Below are positions 54,640 through 64,000 of a stretch of DNA of 64,000 bases, piece after piece. The notes beneath the pieces were generated by a model. It saw nothing but the letters and a program-made list of their open reading frames with translations, had not been told where the DNA came from and made no database searches. The stretch lies in NCBI GenBank assembly GCA_012845835.1, contig JABAKD010000010.1, positions 9,481,599-9,545,598 on the forward strand, written 5' to 3'. Both the position numbers and the translations under genes were made by a program. The DNA is from Undaria pinnatifida (Eukaryota; Sar; Phaeophyceae; Laminariales; Alariaceae). Numbering within the stretch: position 1 is the stretch's first letter; each line of letters begins with the position of its first letter.

Positions 54640-55260
54640 ATCACCCTACACGTTGTATACCACACCCCCCGAGTATACCACCCGGGTGACGAAATCTCAA
54701 AATAACAACACGATTAAAACACCGGGGTACGTTACATACCACACCCCCTGTGGTGTCATGCTTCATAAACACTATAATACGACGACACCCCCTGTGGTGT
54801 CATGCCTCATAAAAACTACAATATTACACCCCCTAGACACCACCTGGGTGATACCGTGATGTGAGCAGAGAAGTGAGAAAGCACGCAGTATCTATCTACA
54901 GGTGTGCGAGCGTACCACATTACATGGAGACCAGCGACATGGAGGAGGAGAAGCTGCCTTCCTGGAGTGTAGCGGCAAAACCTCCAACTACTGCCATAAC
55001 ACCTTTTTTATCACTTTTATCACACCCCTACCTGCTTGGAGTGTGGCAGCCAAACTCCTGATATCACGCCCTTTTCATCACACCCCGTAAAGTATACCAC
55101 CCCGGTGATACGCGTTATCAAGTCCCAACATAATCACCCACTTCATCACTGGGATACGCTGTATAAAAAACACCTCCGGAGTTTAACACACAGGGTGATA
55201 AACACACCGGGTGATAACTTTTTTAGAGGCTCAAAGGTCATCACCCGGGGTGTGGTGTGC
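54640..55260. repeat. CACCCGGGTG word array
   Basis: CACCCGGGTGA, CACACCCCCTGTGGTGTCAT (twice), ACACCGGGTGATAA and TATACCACCCCGGTGATACG recur with AT-rich spacers over 0.6 kb. Cores are palindromic or nearly so. Confidence 0.7.
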
Positions 55261-55767
55261 ACCGTCGTATACGGTAATACAGACAGCGATTCTCATCCTT
55301 GTGTTTTGTCCGGTTTGCGGCCTTGTGTAGGTCAGGTTCCGCTTTTCGCACCCAGTACGTTTGCCGCTGCATGTTGCGTGGGCCAAATTTCCTTAGGAGT
55401 CGTCCCACGGTACGGGTTGCAGTTCTTAGGGCGAAACCCTTATGACGTTATGACGATATGACCTGTTGCGCTCCTCAATTGTAGAACAAAGTATGTGTTG
55501 CTATGACAATTTTCGAGTATTATAGTTGTTTTTGTTGTTGTTTTGGGAGTATTTAATAGCGCCCAGAACTGTTGATCGGGTTGCGAGAACGAATGCCGCC
55601 GAAGCCTATGCTGCGGGGGAGATGTTGAGCTCCTCGTGAAATGTCTTCGAAGGCGTGTTTCTGGTGATGACGATGATGTTGAGCTAGCTCTTCATGTTGG
55701 GAGTTCAGAAAATTCTCGGAATCTGCTGCTGCACGCCTAGCGTGGGATGGCTCGTACGGCGGGTTCT

Positions 55768-56045
55768 GCGATGTGTATCTCTGCTGTGACCACAGAGCTT
55801 GCATCGTACACCCGGTACGTATGTAGTACATGTATCTCCTTCAATGGTATCTCCTTAAGACGAAGACTCAGAACGGACCCTGGATGTGCTGGATGTGGAT
55901 GGGCAGAGTTGGCGTTAACCTTCCAATACCGCAAAATGATCCCTCACTAGTTGCAAGCAGTTTGTCGAAAACATTGTGGGCGGGGTTCTTGCTAACCAGC
56001 TAGCTGGAAATGCAGGTGTATTGACGTGAAGAAGACACACCCACC
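55768..56045 (+). repeat. SINE-C head module with internal insert
   Basis: CTGTGACCACAGAGCTTGC to TGTGCTGGATGTGGATGGGC, then about 95 unrelated bases, then GACGTGAAGAAGACACACCC. It lies directly before dehydratase exon 2. Confidence 0.45.
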
Positions 56046-56149
56046 CCCGAGTCCCTCCTATAGCACAGCATCTATTATTAATAATGTAGTATATTTGGTG
56101 TATGACAATTAGTTATAATGCTCGTGCGCTTTGCTGACTTGATGGCCAG

Positions 56150-56248
56150 GGTGAGGCGGGTGCTTACTCGGAGAAATCGCTGCGCGACCTGCTCGGCAAC
56201 AACGTCGTCGCGGTGGGCCAGGAGTCCTTCGAAGATGCTTTCAAGGCG
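56150..56248 (+). CDS. PDT: Prephenate/arogenate dehydratase, exon 2 (gene continues beyond window)
   Basis: Thirty-three codons, phase 0 at both ends, acceptor GGCCAG and donor GTGAGA. The peptide begins GEAGAYSEKSLRDLLG and continues to VVAVGQESFEDAFKA, closely matching the first strand-helix-strand of the PDT catalytic domain (family pattern: F/Y-Q-G-x-x-G-A-Y-S then ...F..VF.AV). It joins in phase with the exon ending at 37674, implying an intron of 18,475 bp. I found no later exon with the family's PIENS or TRF motifs before the window end, so intron 2 is at least 7.7 kb, or those exons were missed. Both introns are packed with transposons. The C-terminal ACT regulatory domain, if present, is outside the window. 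Confidence 0.8.
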
Positions 56249-56524
56249 GTGAGAAAAAAGGCGTTACTTTCGCTTGCTTTGGGGCTGGTTGGGGTTGGGC
56301 AAGCTCTACATATAGGATTATGTATCGGTATCGCTGGCGCTCGTTGCGCCACACAAGGCGTGCTGACCGTACACAAGCTATCATCGTATATCATCGTACG
56401 TGGTATGGTCCAAGCAGCGTGTAGCCCTTTTAAGGGACCCCACGGTAAGGAAAAACGATACCTCTGGTATCTATTAATACCAGTATATTATAGTGGTGGT
56501 GGAAAAATATTTTGTTGGACCTCT

Positions 56525-56833
56525 GTAAGGCTAGCCGGTTGCCCGGGTGGCGTGTCAGGTTATCCTCGAGCCTGGTGTGGTTCGGTTTCGTGAGTTCGAG
56601 TCCCCCCGAGTGCATACTCGTATAAATTCGTGGGGACCTTTTCTTGTGCACAAATTGACTTGCGTAAAGCGCGAGAGCGTGAGTTAGCAACGCTCGATGA
56701 AAAATCGACGAGCAGTGGGATTGCTGAACCCTATGCGCGATGAAAATTAAAGGCAAGAATCGGGGGGGAGAAGGGACGACACCTGTGACCACGGCTTGTT
56801 CAGAAGCTGGAAAGTGAAAGTGTGAAGGCACGT
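56525..56833 (+). mobile_element. SINE-A, copy with tRNA-like head
   Basis: The head contains an A-box-like TAGCCGGTTGCCCGG (56532) and a B-box AGTTCGAGTCC (56593), 60 bp apart as in tRNA-derived SINEs. The body (ACAAATTGACTTGCG to GAAAGTGTGAA) matches 52126-52305 at about 95%. No poly(A) on this copy. It lies within dehydratase intron 2. Confidence 0.55.
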
Positions 56834-57957
56834 TTCCCTTAGGTCCCTTACAGTGGACGACGGGATATTGGTCGCTTATAGTAGGCGAAAGGCGCAATAA
56901 GGGACGCCACGTTATTTCAACGTGGGCCAAAGGCCTCCTGTATCCCGCTTGAGGAAAGCCCATCGTGTCATACCATACATGTACGGCCAAAAGAACCAAC
57001 CCAGGACCTACCGTCTTGTCGTCCTCTTCATTCCGCATGCTGTCGTATCGGCTTTTTTGTAAGGCTTCTGGTCGCTCACTTTAACCTTTAGAACCGTACC
57101 CACGTGTTTGTGGGGACATATTTCTTGAAATTTGAGTGGGTTCACCTGTGCAGTGATCACGCGGGTCGGAGCAGGGGAAGTTTTGTAAGCCGAAACTACG
57201 TAACTTTTACGTAGGAAAGTGGTGTTTGTGGAGGCGTGGAAGAAGGGGTTCTGATTTAACAGACGGATTTTTGTCGATGGTCTCGAGACGAAAGGATGGG
57301 ATAGCCCAGACAGCAGCGACAGAAGAGCTGTCGCGCTTGCCAGAGGCTCAGCCGCCTGGGGCACAGGGGAGCGAGAGCGCGTAGCACCGTAGGATTGAAA
57401 GGAGTCGAACAGCGTGTCCATTATAATTGATAGACTTTCAGCATGGGGGACGCCAACTCGGCAGAGACACGAGCACACATTGTTATTGTGTTGTTTCAAC
57501 CATTTCACCCTGGTGACGTCGTTAGGGGTAACGAGGGGCCAGTCATCACTCATCGGTAGATTTCCTATGGGTTAAGGTTGGGGTTAGTTCCATTCATTGT
57601 GAAAAACACGATAATGTAGGACACTAGGACACCCCAACTCGGGCGGGCCAGAAATGTTCGATTTTTGGTGAGTCCCTCCGATTTTAAGTTGGTGCAAAGT
57701 GCTCGAGCCACGGGTTTCATGGAGAAAATGGTTTTTATAGAAGTCCCGCCGCGTGTGTTGTATTGTGTGGGAATAGGAAATAGATGCGCAGGTTTTGAGA
57801 CGTAGAGTTTAGGTAATGTTAGAAGCAAGGTCCCGTGACATCTACCTTATGGGTATACGCTGTATGTTCCAGAACCAGAATCTACCTTACTTAGTGGTCG
57901 GTATACGCTGCGTGTTCCAGACCAAGATTAAACTCTAATACGCTGTACGAGTACTGC
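56834..57957. other. Intron 2 stretch, no gene supported
   Basis: Two - strand frames (57008-57553 and 57565-57828) are open for 181 and 87 codons. A NPLKFQEIC segment is the most coding-like part. No domain recognised and no phase-matched exons found. Confidence 0.25.
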
Positions 57958-58045
57958 AGAGGGTATTCTTCTACTCCAGAGTGACTGGAGGCTGTCCTGT
58001 GACCACGGACTTGATTATGCGAGTTATTGTGAGAACAACCAGCCG
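57958..58045 (+). mobile_element. SINE-C 3' module
   Basis: CTCCAGAGTGACTGGAGGCT, TGACCACGGACTTGATTATG, GAGTTATTGTGAGAACAACC. A second such 3' module is at 54005-54070. Confidence 0.5.
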
Positions 58046-58133
58046 CCAAATTAAAAGAAAAGTCAAATGTCGCCATCATATGGTCCATGACGATTTTCAA
58101 CCGTCATGGCCCATAAAGGCCGGCGTCCCCGGT

Positions 58134-58740
58134 CGAAAGCGCGAGAGCTTGAGTTGGCGAAATTCGATGCGAACCGACGAGCATAAAAAGCTAAATAGTG
58201 GGAACGCTGAGCCCTATGCTTTTTTATTTTTTTATTTTTTTTATTTTATCCTCCGGCGGATGGGGAAAAATAAAGCTTTAGCTCACCACACTTCCACGTA
58301 TTTTCATACCCGTCGTGTGTCGATTTAACTCAGCTGCTTCCGCAGCCCAACGCTAGCTGGCGCACCCTTCGGGTCCCATTGTAGGTATAGCGTAAGCTGT
58401 CCCTATCAGTGGTCTTCGTTACAACCCCGGCAGCGCAAGCTGCCGTTGTATACGGATGCGTGTGTATGTCGACCCGGCCTGTCCCCTGAGGGTCAGTTTC
58501 GGTGGAGATAGCCACCCGGAATGTCATCTTTCCGGGTAGTGTGGGACTTGCGCAAGCTCACCCACTAACAAAACCCCTGGCCATGGGAGATGGCCTTCCG
58601 CCGGACTTGGTCCAGTTACGGTCCACCCTACCCATTCGGGCGTTGGTCCTATGCGCGATAAAAATGAAGGCAAATACCGGGGTGGAGAAGGGAAGACACC
58701 TGTGACCACGGTTTGTGCAGAAGGTCGCTGAGTGTAAAAT
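58134..58740 (+). mobile_element. SINE-A copy interrupted by another insertion
   Basis: The left part 58134-58219 (GAAAGCGCGAGAGC to CCCTATGC) and the right part 58655-58740 (GCGATAAAAATGAAGG on) are continuous in the other copies. Here they are separated by 428 bp plus a repeated CCTATGC. Confidence 0.7.
58220..58647 (-). mobile_element. Retroposon inserted in SINE-A, 7-bp target duplication
   Basis: 428 bp flanked by CCTATGC at 58213-58219 and 58648-58654. Read on - it ends in an A-rich tail (AAATAAAAAAAATAAAA type), as expected for a reverse-transcribed insertion. It carries a 65-codon frame (58330-58527, MTFRVAISTETD) with no recognised domain. The family is unknown. Confidence 0.65.
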
Positions 58741-58789
58741 GTAAACCCTCTTACGAGCTGAGCTGGAATGTGTGTTGTTCACGTTAGAC

Positions 58790-59450
58790 TGTTTCTTCCA
58801 ACGATCAACATCCAGCACAACCAGTGTCCGCGCCTATGCCTCTTGGCGAGACGAGCTCTGAAAGTCTGTGGTCACGAAATACGAGACAGAGGTGCAAATA
58901 CAGCAAGGTGAGTTGGCGATGCAATGCACCGCAATGAATACACGTGGCAAAAACCAAAGATGAAAGCGAGAACACCAGACTAACCATTCGCGACGAAGAA
59001 GGGGAAGTAAAAGGAAAAAAGAAAACGATGATATTGTAGGAAAGAAAGAAGGAAAAGGCGAAGGAAAAAACACATCGAAACAAGCAGGAAAAAAAAGATC
59101 GGCCCGAGAAAAAGGAAAAACAAAAAAACAAAAAAGCACAACAGCCAGCCACCTGACAACTAGCAACAAAGCAGTTGAAGCCATCCAACCAACCTGATCG
59201 GGGGCAGCAACCATAGTGGGTCTCGATCACTCTACCTCCGTAGGAGTAGGAGAAGTGCCGCATCGTCTATATCACCTGGGGCACCGGTGCACTGTTTTTG
59301 ACGACGGTGGTGCCAATACCGTCATCATCACGCCCTGTACCCGAACGGCGATTCTCGAGCTGTTCTGCCTGCCAACGACCGACGATTTCAGAGTAGGAGT
59401 CCTCTCACACACCACACCACCACATGCACATATACATGGCGGTGCTGGGC
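58790..59450 (-). repeat. Long dispersed repeat, reverse copy (head module plus upstream body)
   Basis: Read on -: GGCACCACCGTCGTC, GTTGCTGCCCCCGATCAGG, GTTGGTTGGATGGC, a T-rich tract, then the SINE-C head module (TTTCGTGACCACAGACTT, GACACTGGTTGTGCTGG). The upstream part matches 13580-13960. Confidence 0.5.
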
Positions 59451-59764
59451 TTGGCTGAACCTGGTTGCACCTTGACGCGCGATAGTTGCCTTAGGAAGCA
59501 CAAAACCACCATCTTCTTCCCGAAACCAAGCTTAAGGCCCGCTCTAAATCTTTCTGCAAAACTTTGATACCTGACAGTAAAAGCGGGGATGTGGAGACAA
59601 TATACCCAAAAATAAAAAAAACGCACCGGTATATCTGGTATCGCACAAACCGAAAATGAAACATCCATGCATAGAGTAAAAGCGAAACCCAACATAGCAA
59701 TTCTGAACAACCACTATAGGAGTGATATGTATTCAAAGGATAAGACACCTCGTAAAACCCACGG

Positions 59765-60125
59765 TTCTTTACGGTGCGGGTTTTCACCGTTGGATTTTTG
59801 CCCTCTTCAAAAACGACCTGCACCGCACCGTAAGATTCCTGATTTCTGAAAACCGCACCGAACCGCACCGTAGGATACCTGAAAACACCGAACCGCACCG
59901 TAGGGTTCACGACATCTGAAACCGCACCGAAGCGCACCGTAGAATATATCACGGCACCGAACCGCGCAATACCATCGAAGCGGCACCGCACCGTGTGCAT
60001 CGAGCCAAAAACCGTTAGGCCGGTTAATTAACGGTGCGGTTAACTAGAAACCGTAGAAAACCCGTGGTTCTATTGGCCGCGGAACGGTGCTATAGGGTCA
60101 CGGTTTCGCACGGTTCACGACGTTT
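59765..60125. repeat. ACCGCACCGT word array
   Basis: ACCGCACCGTA, AACCGCACCGTAGG and TTCTACGGTGCGGTT-type words on both strands over 360 bp, with spacers such as CCTGAAAAC. Confidence 0.7.
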
Positions 60126-60280
60126 TCTGCACGGGTTCGTGTCAAAAGTCAAAAGTGTTCCTGCAAAATTGTCCCCGCTAGCTTTGGTTGATCTAACGGT
60201 ATTTCATATTTTATGATTTTGTTATTATTGATACATACCTGGTATAACTATATGGAATTTCATATTTATTACTCGTACTA

Positions 60281-60713
60281 TGGAACCTGGTCTCTCACGG
60301 GGTCCCGGAGTCGAAGTGGTGAGGGTGGTCCCGGAGGTCTGGTACTCGTCGCGGATGGTCGGTAGTCGGAGCGGAGAGGTCGTCGCAGAGCTGAAGTCGA
60401 AGCGGAGAGGGCGTCGCGGTGCTGAGGTCCCTTGACGATCGTTCTCAACAGCGAACGCGACTGATAACCTTTCTTTCTTATATGTAGCAAGGAGATGCTA
60501 AGCCAGAGCTAGAGTGACGGTGGGCATATGCCCTTCGTCATGCGGCGGGATCATCTTTCGGTGGCTGACCTTCCGGGGACGGGTCAACGCCGTCTATGAC
60601 GGGTGACGCCGTTCGCGACCCGGGATCGTGTATTGCCTGACCGGTGACGTGTCCTCTCGCGCATGCGTGTACGCGATCTACGATCGGTATCTACGACCCT
60701 GTCTTCCACATCA
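60281..60713 (-). repeat. 3' LTR of the Gypsy element
   Basis: 433 bp bounded by TG (60281) and CA (60713) when read on +. The internal side abuts a polypurine tract. On the coding strand it contains a CATATAAG TATA-like element near 60480, fitting an LTR promoter. The exact outer boundary is inferred from TG/CA only. Confidence 0.55.
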
Positions 60714-60723
60714 CCCCCCTCTG
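60714..60723 (-). promoter_or_regulatory. Polypurine tract (plus-strand primer) of the Gypsy element
   Basis: On the coding strand CAGAGGGGGG lies directly before the LTR start TGATGTGG, the usual position of the primer for plus-strand DNA synthesis. Confidence 0.55.
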
Positions 60724-61490
60724 TATTCGCTGCAAGCCCATCTTAGCTAAGGATGGTTTTGTAGCGGTCATCGGGAGGATGACAATTTTAGGAAACGGGG
60801 TGTCGATTTATCGGATCGAGACACAGCAGCTGTTATATGCGTGCATCCACTCCTTATAACTGACGTGTTTAGCAAACACGGGTGTGAAACACCGGGCCAG
60901 CGAAGATGTTTACATTTTCGAGCTTGCATGCTGACAGCGTGTACTGGAGTTGTATGGGGTTTCCAAATATTATCTCAACGCACGTATTCCGTGTGGCCAC
61001 ACGTACTGGTGCGCCCCTCGTGGTTGCTGTTCTGGGAACCACGGGCAGCGAAGTTGTTTAGTGATTTCTCTTTTGTGGGCGGGTCCGCCTAGATATTTTC
61101 ACTCGGAGTCAGCTCAGTTGATCTAGGTGCATCAACGTGTGACTTCGTTTTAGGCGGGGTGGAGTCGCGTGAAGCTCCTTTCCCCTGTGTGTTTAGTGTT
61201 CGAACAATTTTGTTTGTGGCTAGACGGTGGTATTGCTGTTTTGTCCCGTTTGGAACGGAGTGCCGGGCACGGGCGTGAATTGTCACGCTTCTTACAGCCT
61301 CTCTCCGTTGGGTACAACAATTTTCTTAACGTCTCCTTGCCCCCGGCTATTCCCACCGGAATGCCGGGTAGAGTGCCTGCAGATCATGGTCGACACGAGT
61401 GTGTACTGCCATGCCTGCTGGTGCTACTCTCATCACCGTTGTTGACTCTTGTGCTTACAGCTGAGTCAACTGTGTTAGCCAGCTTGTTCG

Positions 61491-64000
61491 TTATTCGGTT
61501 ACGCCGCGGAGCATCTGAGAATCTATTTTGCGCTGTCTCAGTTCGTGCTCGTCCCTGCCTACTATACGCTTCCGTTTCCCGAGAGAAGGGAGGGGGGGCG
61601 AAGAAGGCGAGGTTATCGCGAGTTGCAAACCCTTTTGGGCTCGGTATGCGGCGATCAATTCGTGACATTGGGGTATTTCGTCCGCGCGATACTCGAGGTC
61701 GGATTCAGGGCCGTAACCTCGGAGTCTTAGGCGGTACTTGTAGTTGTGGGGGCTTGGTCTGCCGGGTCCCCTTTTATGATCTACTACCCTGTCTACGAAG
61801 TAGGACTCAATTTTGGGTTGAGCCGCGTCTGGATGGTCCAACTCGGGTAGGGGAATGGGCTTCCCTAAAAACAATTCCGCCAGCTTCTCAAATTGAGGTG
61901 CGGGTGGTGTTTCCCGTTGATGGTAGGGCTTTATATGGGCTAGGTGGACTGACACTTGTCGGGTGTCGTTCGTTAGTCGTACTCTATACACCACTGGTGA
62001 TAATTGTGAGCAGACGACATACGGTCCTCGCCATGGTAATAGCAGTTTTGGGTTGGGCCCATCCGAATCCTGGTACGGTCTGTACACGAGTACTTCCTGT
62101 CCAGGTTTGAACACCGGGTACGGTTTAAGTTTGCTATTTTGTTCTGCCTGCTTGTCTGCACGCTCGGTTAAGTTTCGGCGTGCGAGCTCAAAGGCGATTT
62201 GCAAATTGTCCCTTGTGTTTTGTGCGAGTTCGTCGGTGTCTGCTGTTCTTCCTACATGAGGAATACCGAGGATTATATCGACTGGGAGTCGGGGTTGTCG
62301 TCCGAACATTAAGAAGAATGGTGTCTCATGCATCGTTGCACTAAAGCTAGTGTTGTGCGCTAGCTGTACGAACGGTAAGAGAGTGGCCCAGTTGCTTTGA
62401 TCGATTGCACTGTGCATTGCTAGCATGCTGTGCATCGTTGAGTGTACCCGTTCGGACACTGAATTACCCTGCGGCCGGTACGGCGTTGTGCGGGTCTTTT
62501 TGTATCCGAGTATTTGTTGCAGCTGGTATATCACCTTATTCTCGAATTCGGGCCCTTGATCACTATGCAAGGTTTCTGGTGGGCCGAAAATGCTGATTAT
62601 TCTCTCGATTATGGCATTGGCTACTGTTTCGGCCGTTTTATTACGTACCGGCAGCAGTACCGCAAACCTCGTCAGGTGGTCCATCATGGAGAGAACGTAT
62701 TTGCATTCGATCCCTGCGGCTGAAGTTGATACCGATTTGTACTCTACTAAGTCAACCGATATTCGTTGAAATGGCCGCTCGACAGGTAAATGGCCTGTCG
62801 GGAGCTTGGGTCTGTTGTGTGCTGTTTTTCGTCGTTGACAAGCTTGGCATTTTTCGCACCACTCTCGTACGTCGCGGCTGATGGTGGGCCACCAATATTT
62901 CTGGCGGATTTTTTCATAAGTCGGGCGAGATGCGAGGTGTCCTCCGGATAGAACGTGATCGTGGTAGGCGTGCAGAATTAATCCAACAAGGGCCTCCGGT
63001 ACTACGAGTTGATCGCGGAAGGTGCTTCGTTTTCGAAGATATCCCGGAAGGTACGATTTAAACAACAGCCCGTCCTGCACTGAATAGTAAGACATGGTTG
63101 TTTTCGTTTCTTTTTCGGGTAATGGTGCGTCTGCGTGCTGTATGTAATCGATGTACCGCCCGTACTCTACTCTTTGTGCTGAGCGGAGTTTTTCTTGATC
63201 GACGGACATGAAAACATTTGTCGCGCTCACGAATACTGATTTCACACTAAATAGCTCTCTATCGCTGCGTACTGGTTCTAGGTTATCCAGTTTGTCGGCT
63301 GAGATCTGATATGGTCGGGGGACACGAGCTGTTTGTAGCTTAGGATCATCTGGTACGTTGCGGCAAATGGGCGCGAGGGACGGCCCAGCTACTTCTTGCT
63401 GGTGCTCGAACGCAAACATTCGTGAAAGCGTGTCCGGTACGACGTGCAGTTTGCCTGGTTTGTGTTGGACGGTGAAGTCAAAAGACTGTAATGCTATTGC
63501 CCAGCGTGTTAACATGTTCGATGTATCTTGCATTGAGTATAGGTATCGCAGGGCCGCGTGATCTGTCACACACACAAAATGTCGTCCCCATAAATAAGGT
63601 CGCCAGTGCTGGATGGCCAAGACCACAGCATAACATTCTTTGAGCGTAGCGGAGTAGTGGCGCTGGCTGTCGTTGAAGCGTTGACTAAAGTATGCGATTA
63701 TAACGAGGTCATCGTCTTTCTGCTGGGCGAGGAAGGCACCTGCACCTGCTTCTGAAGCGTCAACGTGTATCGCAAAGTCTTTAGAAAAATCGGGAAATTG
63801 AAGTACGGGCGCCTGAGTGAGTAATTGTTTCACTGTTGCGTACGCCTGATCGTGTTCTGGTCTCCAACGTTTAGCGACTTCTTTGGCGGCCTCTTTTTTC
63901 GTGAGGGCTACCAGGGGTGCTATGATACCGGCTAAGTTAGGTATAACCTTGCGTACAAAGTTAACCATTCCTAGCACTGACCGCAACTCCTTTATGGTTT
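61491..64000 (-). CDS. Gypsy polyprotein, RNase H-integrase-chromodomain (partial)
   Basis: Open from the window edge to the stop at 61491; the frame continues beyond 64000. Residues are counted from Leu-Arg-Ser at 63986. Seen: RNase H with HVDAS (D76), LKECYAV (E117) and TDHAALRYL (D142); integrase zinc site with His near 342-350 and CEKCQAC at 377-383; catalytic core D412 (VDLVEY), D476 (HSDQGPEF) and E512 (SVSERVHS), spacing D-D35-E; a GPY/F module (WRGPYVVCS, 652-660); then a chromodomain-like region at about 727-780 (SYFVDRVVDHKRG, LRLRGYGPESDLEY). The chromodomain places it with chromoviruses, which by family tend to insert near marked chromatin. No internal stop in the visible part. 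Confidence 0.93.
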   Translation of the reverse strand, partial: TIKELRSVLGMVNFVRKVIPNLAGIIAPLVALTKKEAAKEVAKRWRPEHDQAYATVKQLLTQAPVLQFPDFSKDFAIHVDASEAGAGAFLAQQKDDDLVIIAYFSQRFNDSQRHYSATLKECYAVVLAIQHWRPYLWGRHFVCVTDHAALRYLYSMQDTSNMLTRWAIALQSFDFTVQHKPGKLHVVPDTLSRMFAFEHQQEVAGPSLAPICRNVPDDPKLQTARVPRPYQISADKLDNLEPVRSDRELFSVKSVFVSATNVFMSVDQEKLRSAQRVEYGRYIDYIQHADAPLPEKETKTTMSYYSVQDGLLFKSYLPGYLRKRSTFRDQLVVPEALVGLILHAYHDHVLSGGHLASRPTYEKIRQKYWWPTISRDVREWCEKCQACQRRKTAHNRPKLPTGHLPVERPFQRISVDLVEYKSVSTSAAGIECKYVLSMMDHLTRFAVLLPVRNKTAETVANAIIERIISIFGPPETLHSDQGPEFENKVIYQLQQILGYKKTRTTPYRPQGNSVSERVHSTMHSMLAMHSAIDQSNWATLLPFVQLAHNTSFSATMHETPFFLMFGRQPRLPVDIILGIPHVGRTADTDELAQNTRDNLQIAFELARRNLTERADKQAEQNSKLKPYPVFKPGQEVLVYRPYQDSDGPNPKLLLPWRGPYVVCSQLSPVVYRVRLTNDTRQVSVHLAHIKPYHQRETPPAPQFEKLAELFLGKPIPLPELDHPDAAQPKIESYFVDRVVDHKRGPGRPSPHNYKYRLRLRGYGPESDLEYRADEIPQCHELIAAYRAQKGLQLAITSPSSPPLPSLGKRKRIVGRDEHELRQRKIDSQMLRGVTE

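Larger units (their letters stand above)
60281..64000 (-). mobile_element. Ty3/Gypsy chromovirus-type LTR retrotransposon, 3' part
   Basis: Reverse-strand element running off the right edge. It contains the end of pol, about 0.77 kb of untranslated sequence, a polypurine tract and a 3' LTR. The 5' LTR, gag, protease and most of the reverse transcriptase lie beyond 64000, so the target-site duplication cannot be checked. Confidence 0.85.

Noticed and set aside
58330-58527. 65-codon reverse frame in the nested insert as a gene
   Set aside because: No domain and no conservation evidence; kept only as a note on the insert.
1-64000. tRNA, rRNA, CRISPR, bacterial operons or integrated viral genes
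   Set aside because: None seen. The only tRNA-like signal is the SINE head at 56.5 kb, and spaced repeats here are degenerate words, not CRISPR repeats.

Overview
The window reads as eukaryotic nuclear DNA, most likely from a brown alga (Phaeophyceae) or a close stramenopile relative. This is inferred from three things. The genes are broken into many small GT-AG exons. One gene begins with a signal-peptide plus transit-peptide presequence of the kind used for secondary plastids. A carbohydrate sulfotransferase of the type expanded in algae with sulfated walls is present. Transposon and low-complexity content is very high. I see no bacterial operons, rRNA, tRNA genes or CRISPR arrays.

Multi-exon genes were rebuilt by matching exon phases. 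(1) A Golgi-type sulfotransferase on + (18353-26633, six exons, 300 aa). (2) A 575-aa protein on - (36377-30126, ten exons) combining two IQ motifs, two WW-type domains, a coiled coil, a SAM domain, an acidic linker and a C-terminal FKBP domain. (3) The 5' part of a plastid-targeted prephenate/arogenate dehydratase on + (exon 1 37381-37674, exon 2 56150-56248), whose first intron is about 18.5 kb; its remaining exons lie beyond the window. (4) An unrecognised small gene on - (17698-17299, 5' end unresolved). (5) A possible first exon of a type II membrane protein on + (2414-2599). Genes 1 and 4 are divergent, as are genes 2 and 3; genes 1 and 2 converge on a 3.5-kb gene-poor stretch.

The rest is mostly mobile DNA. 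There is one LINE with an intact 1246-aa ORF (42.4-47.0 kb) and decayed copies at 9.0-13.5, 48.4-49.9 and 50.6-53.7 kb. A Ty3/Gypsy chromovirus-type element runs off the right edge, with its 3' LTR at 60281-60713. A Harbinger-like DNA transposon has perfect 56-bp terminal inverted repeats and a TTA duplication (39681-40510). There are several SINE-like families, some inserted into each other with target-site duplications, a MITE inside a dead LINE, and a foldback hairpin. Many of these sit in the dehydratase intron.

A striking extra layer is a set of unrelated word arrays. Each is a few hundred bases to 1.4 kb of one short, loosely repeated word, several built on a palindrome (CCCATGGG at 5.5-6.9 kb, GGGCCGCGGCCC at 38.4-38.9 and 40.55-40.93 kb, CACCCGGGTG at 54.6-55.3 kb). 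The 1-17 kb part holds almost no convincing genes and is a patchwork of repeats and relics.
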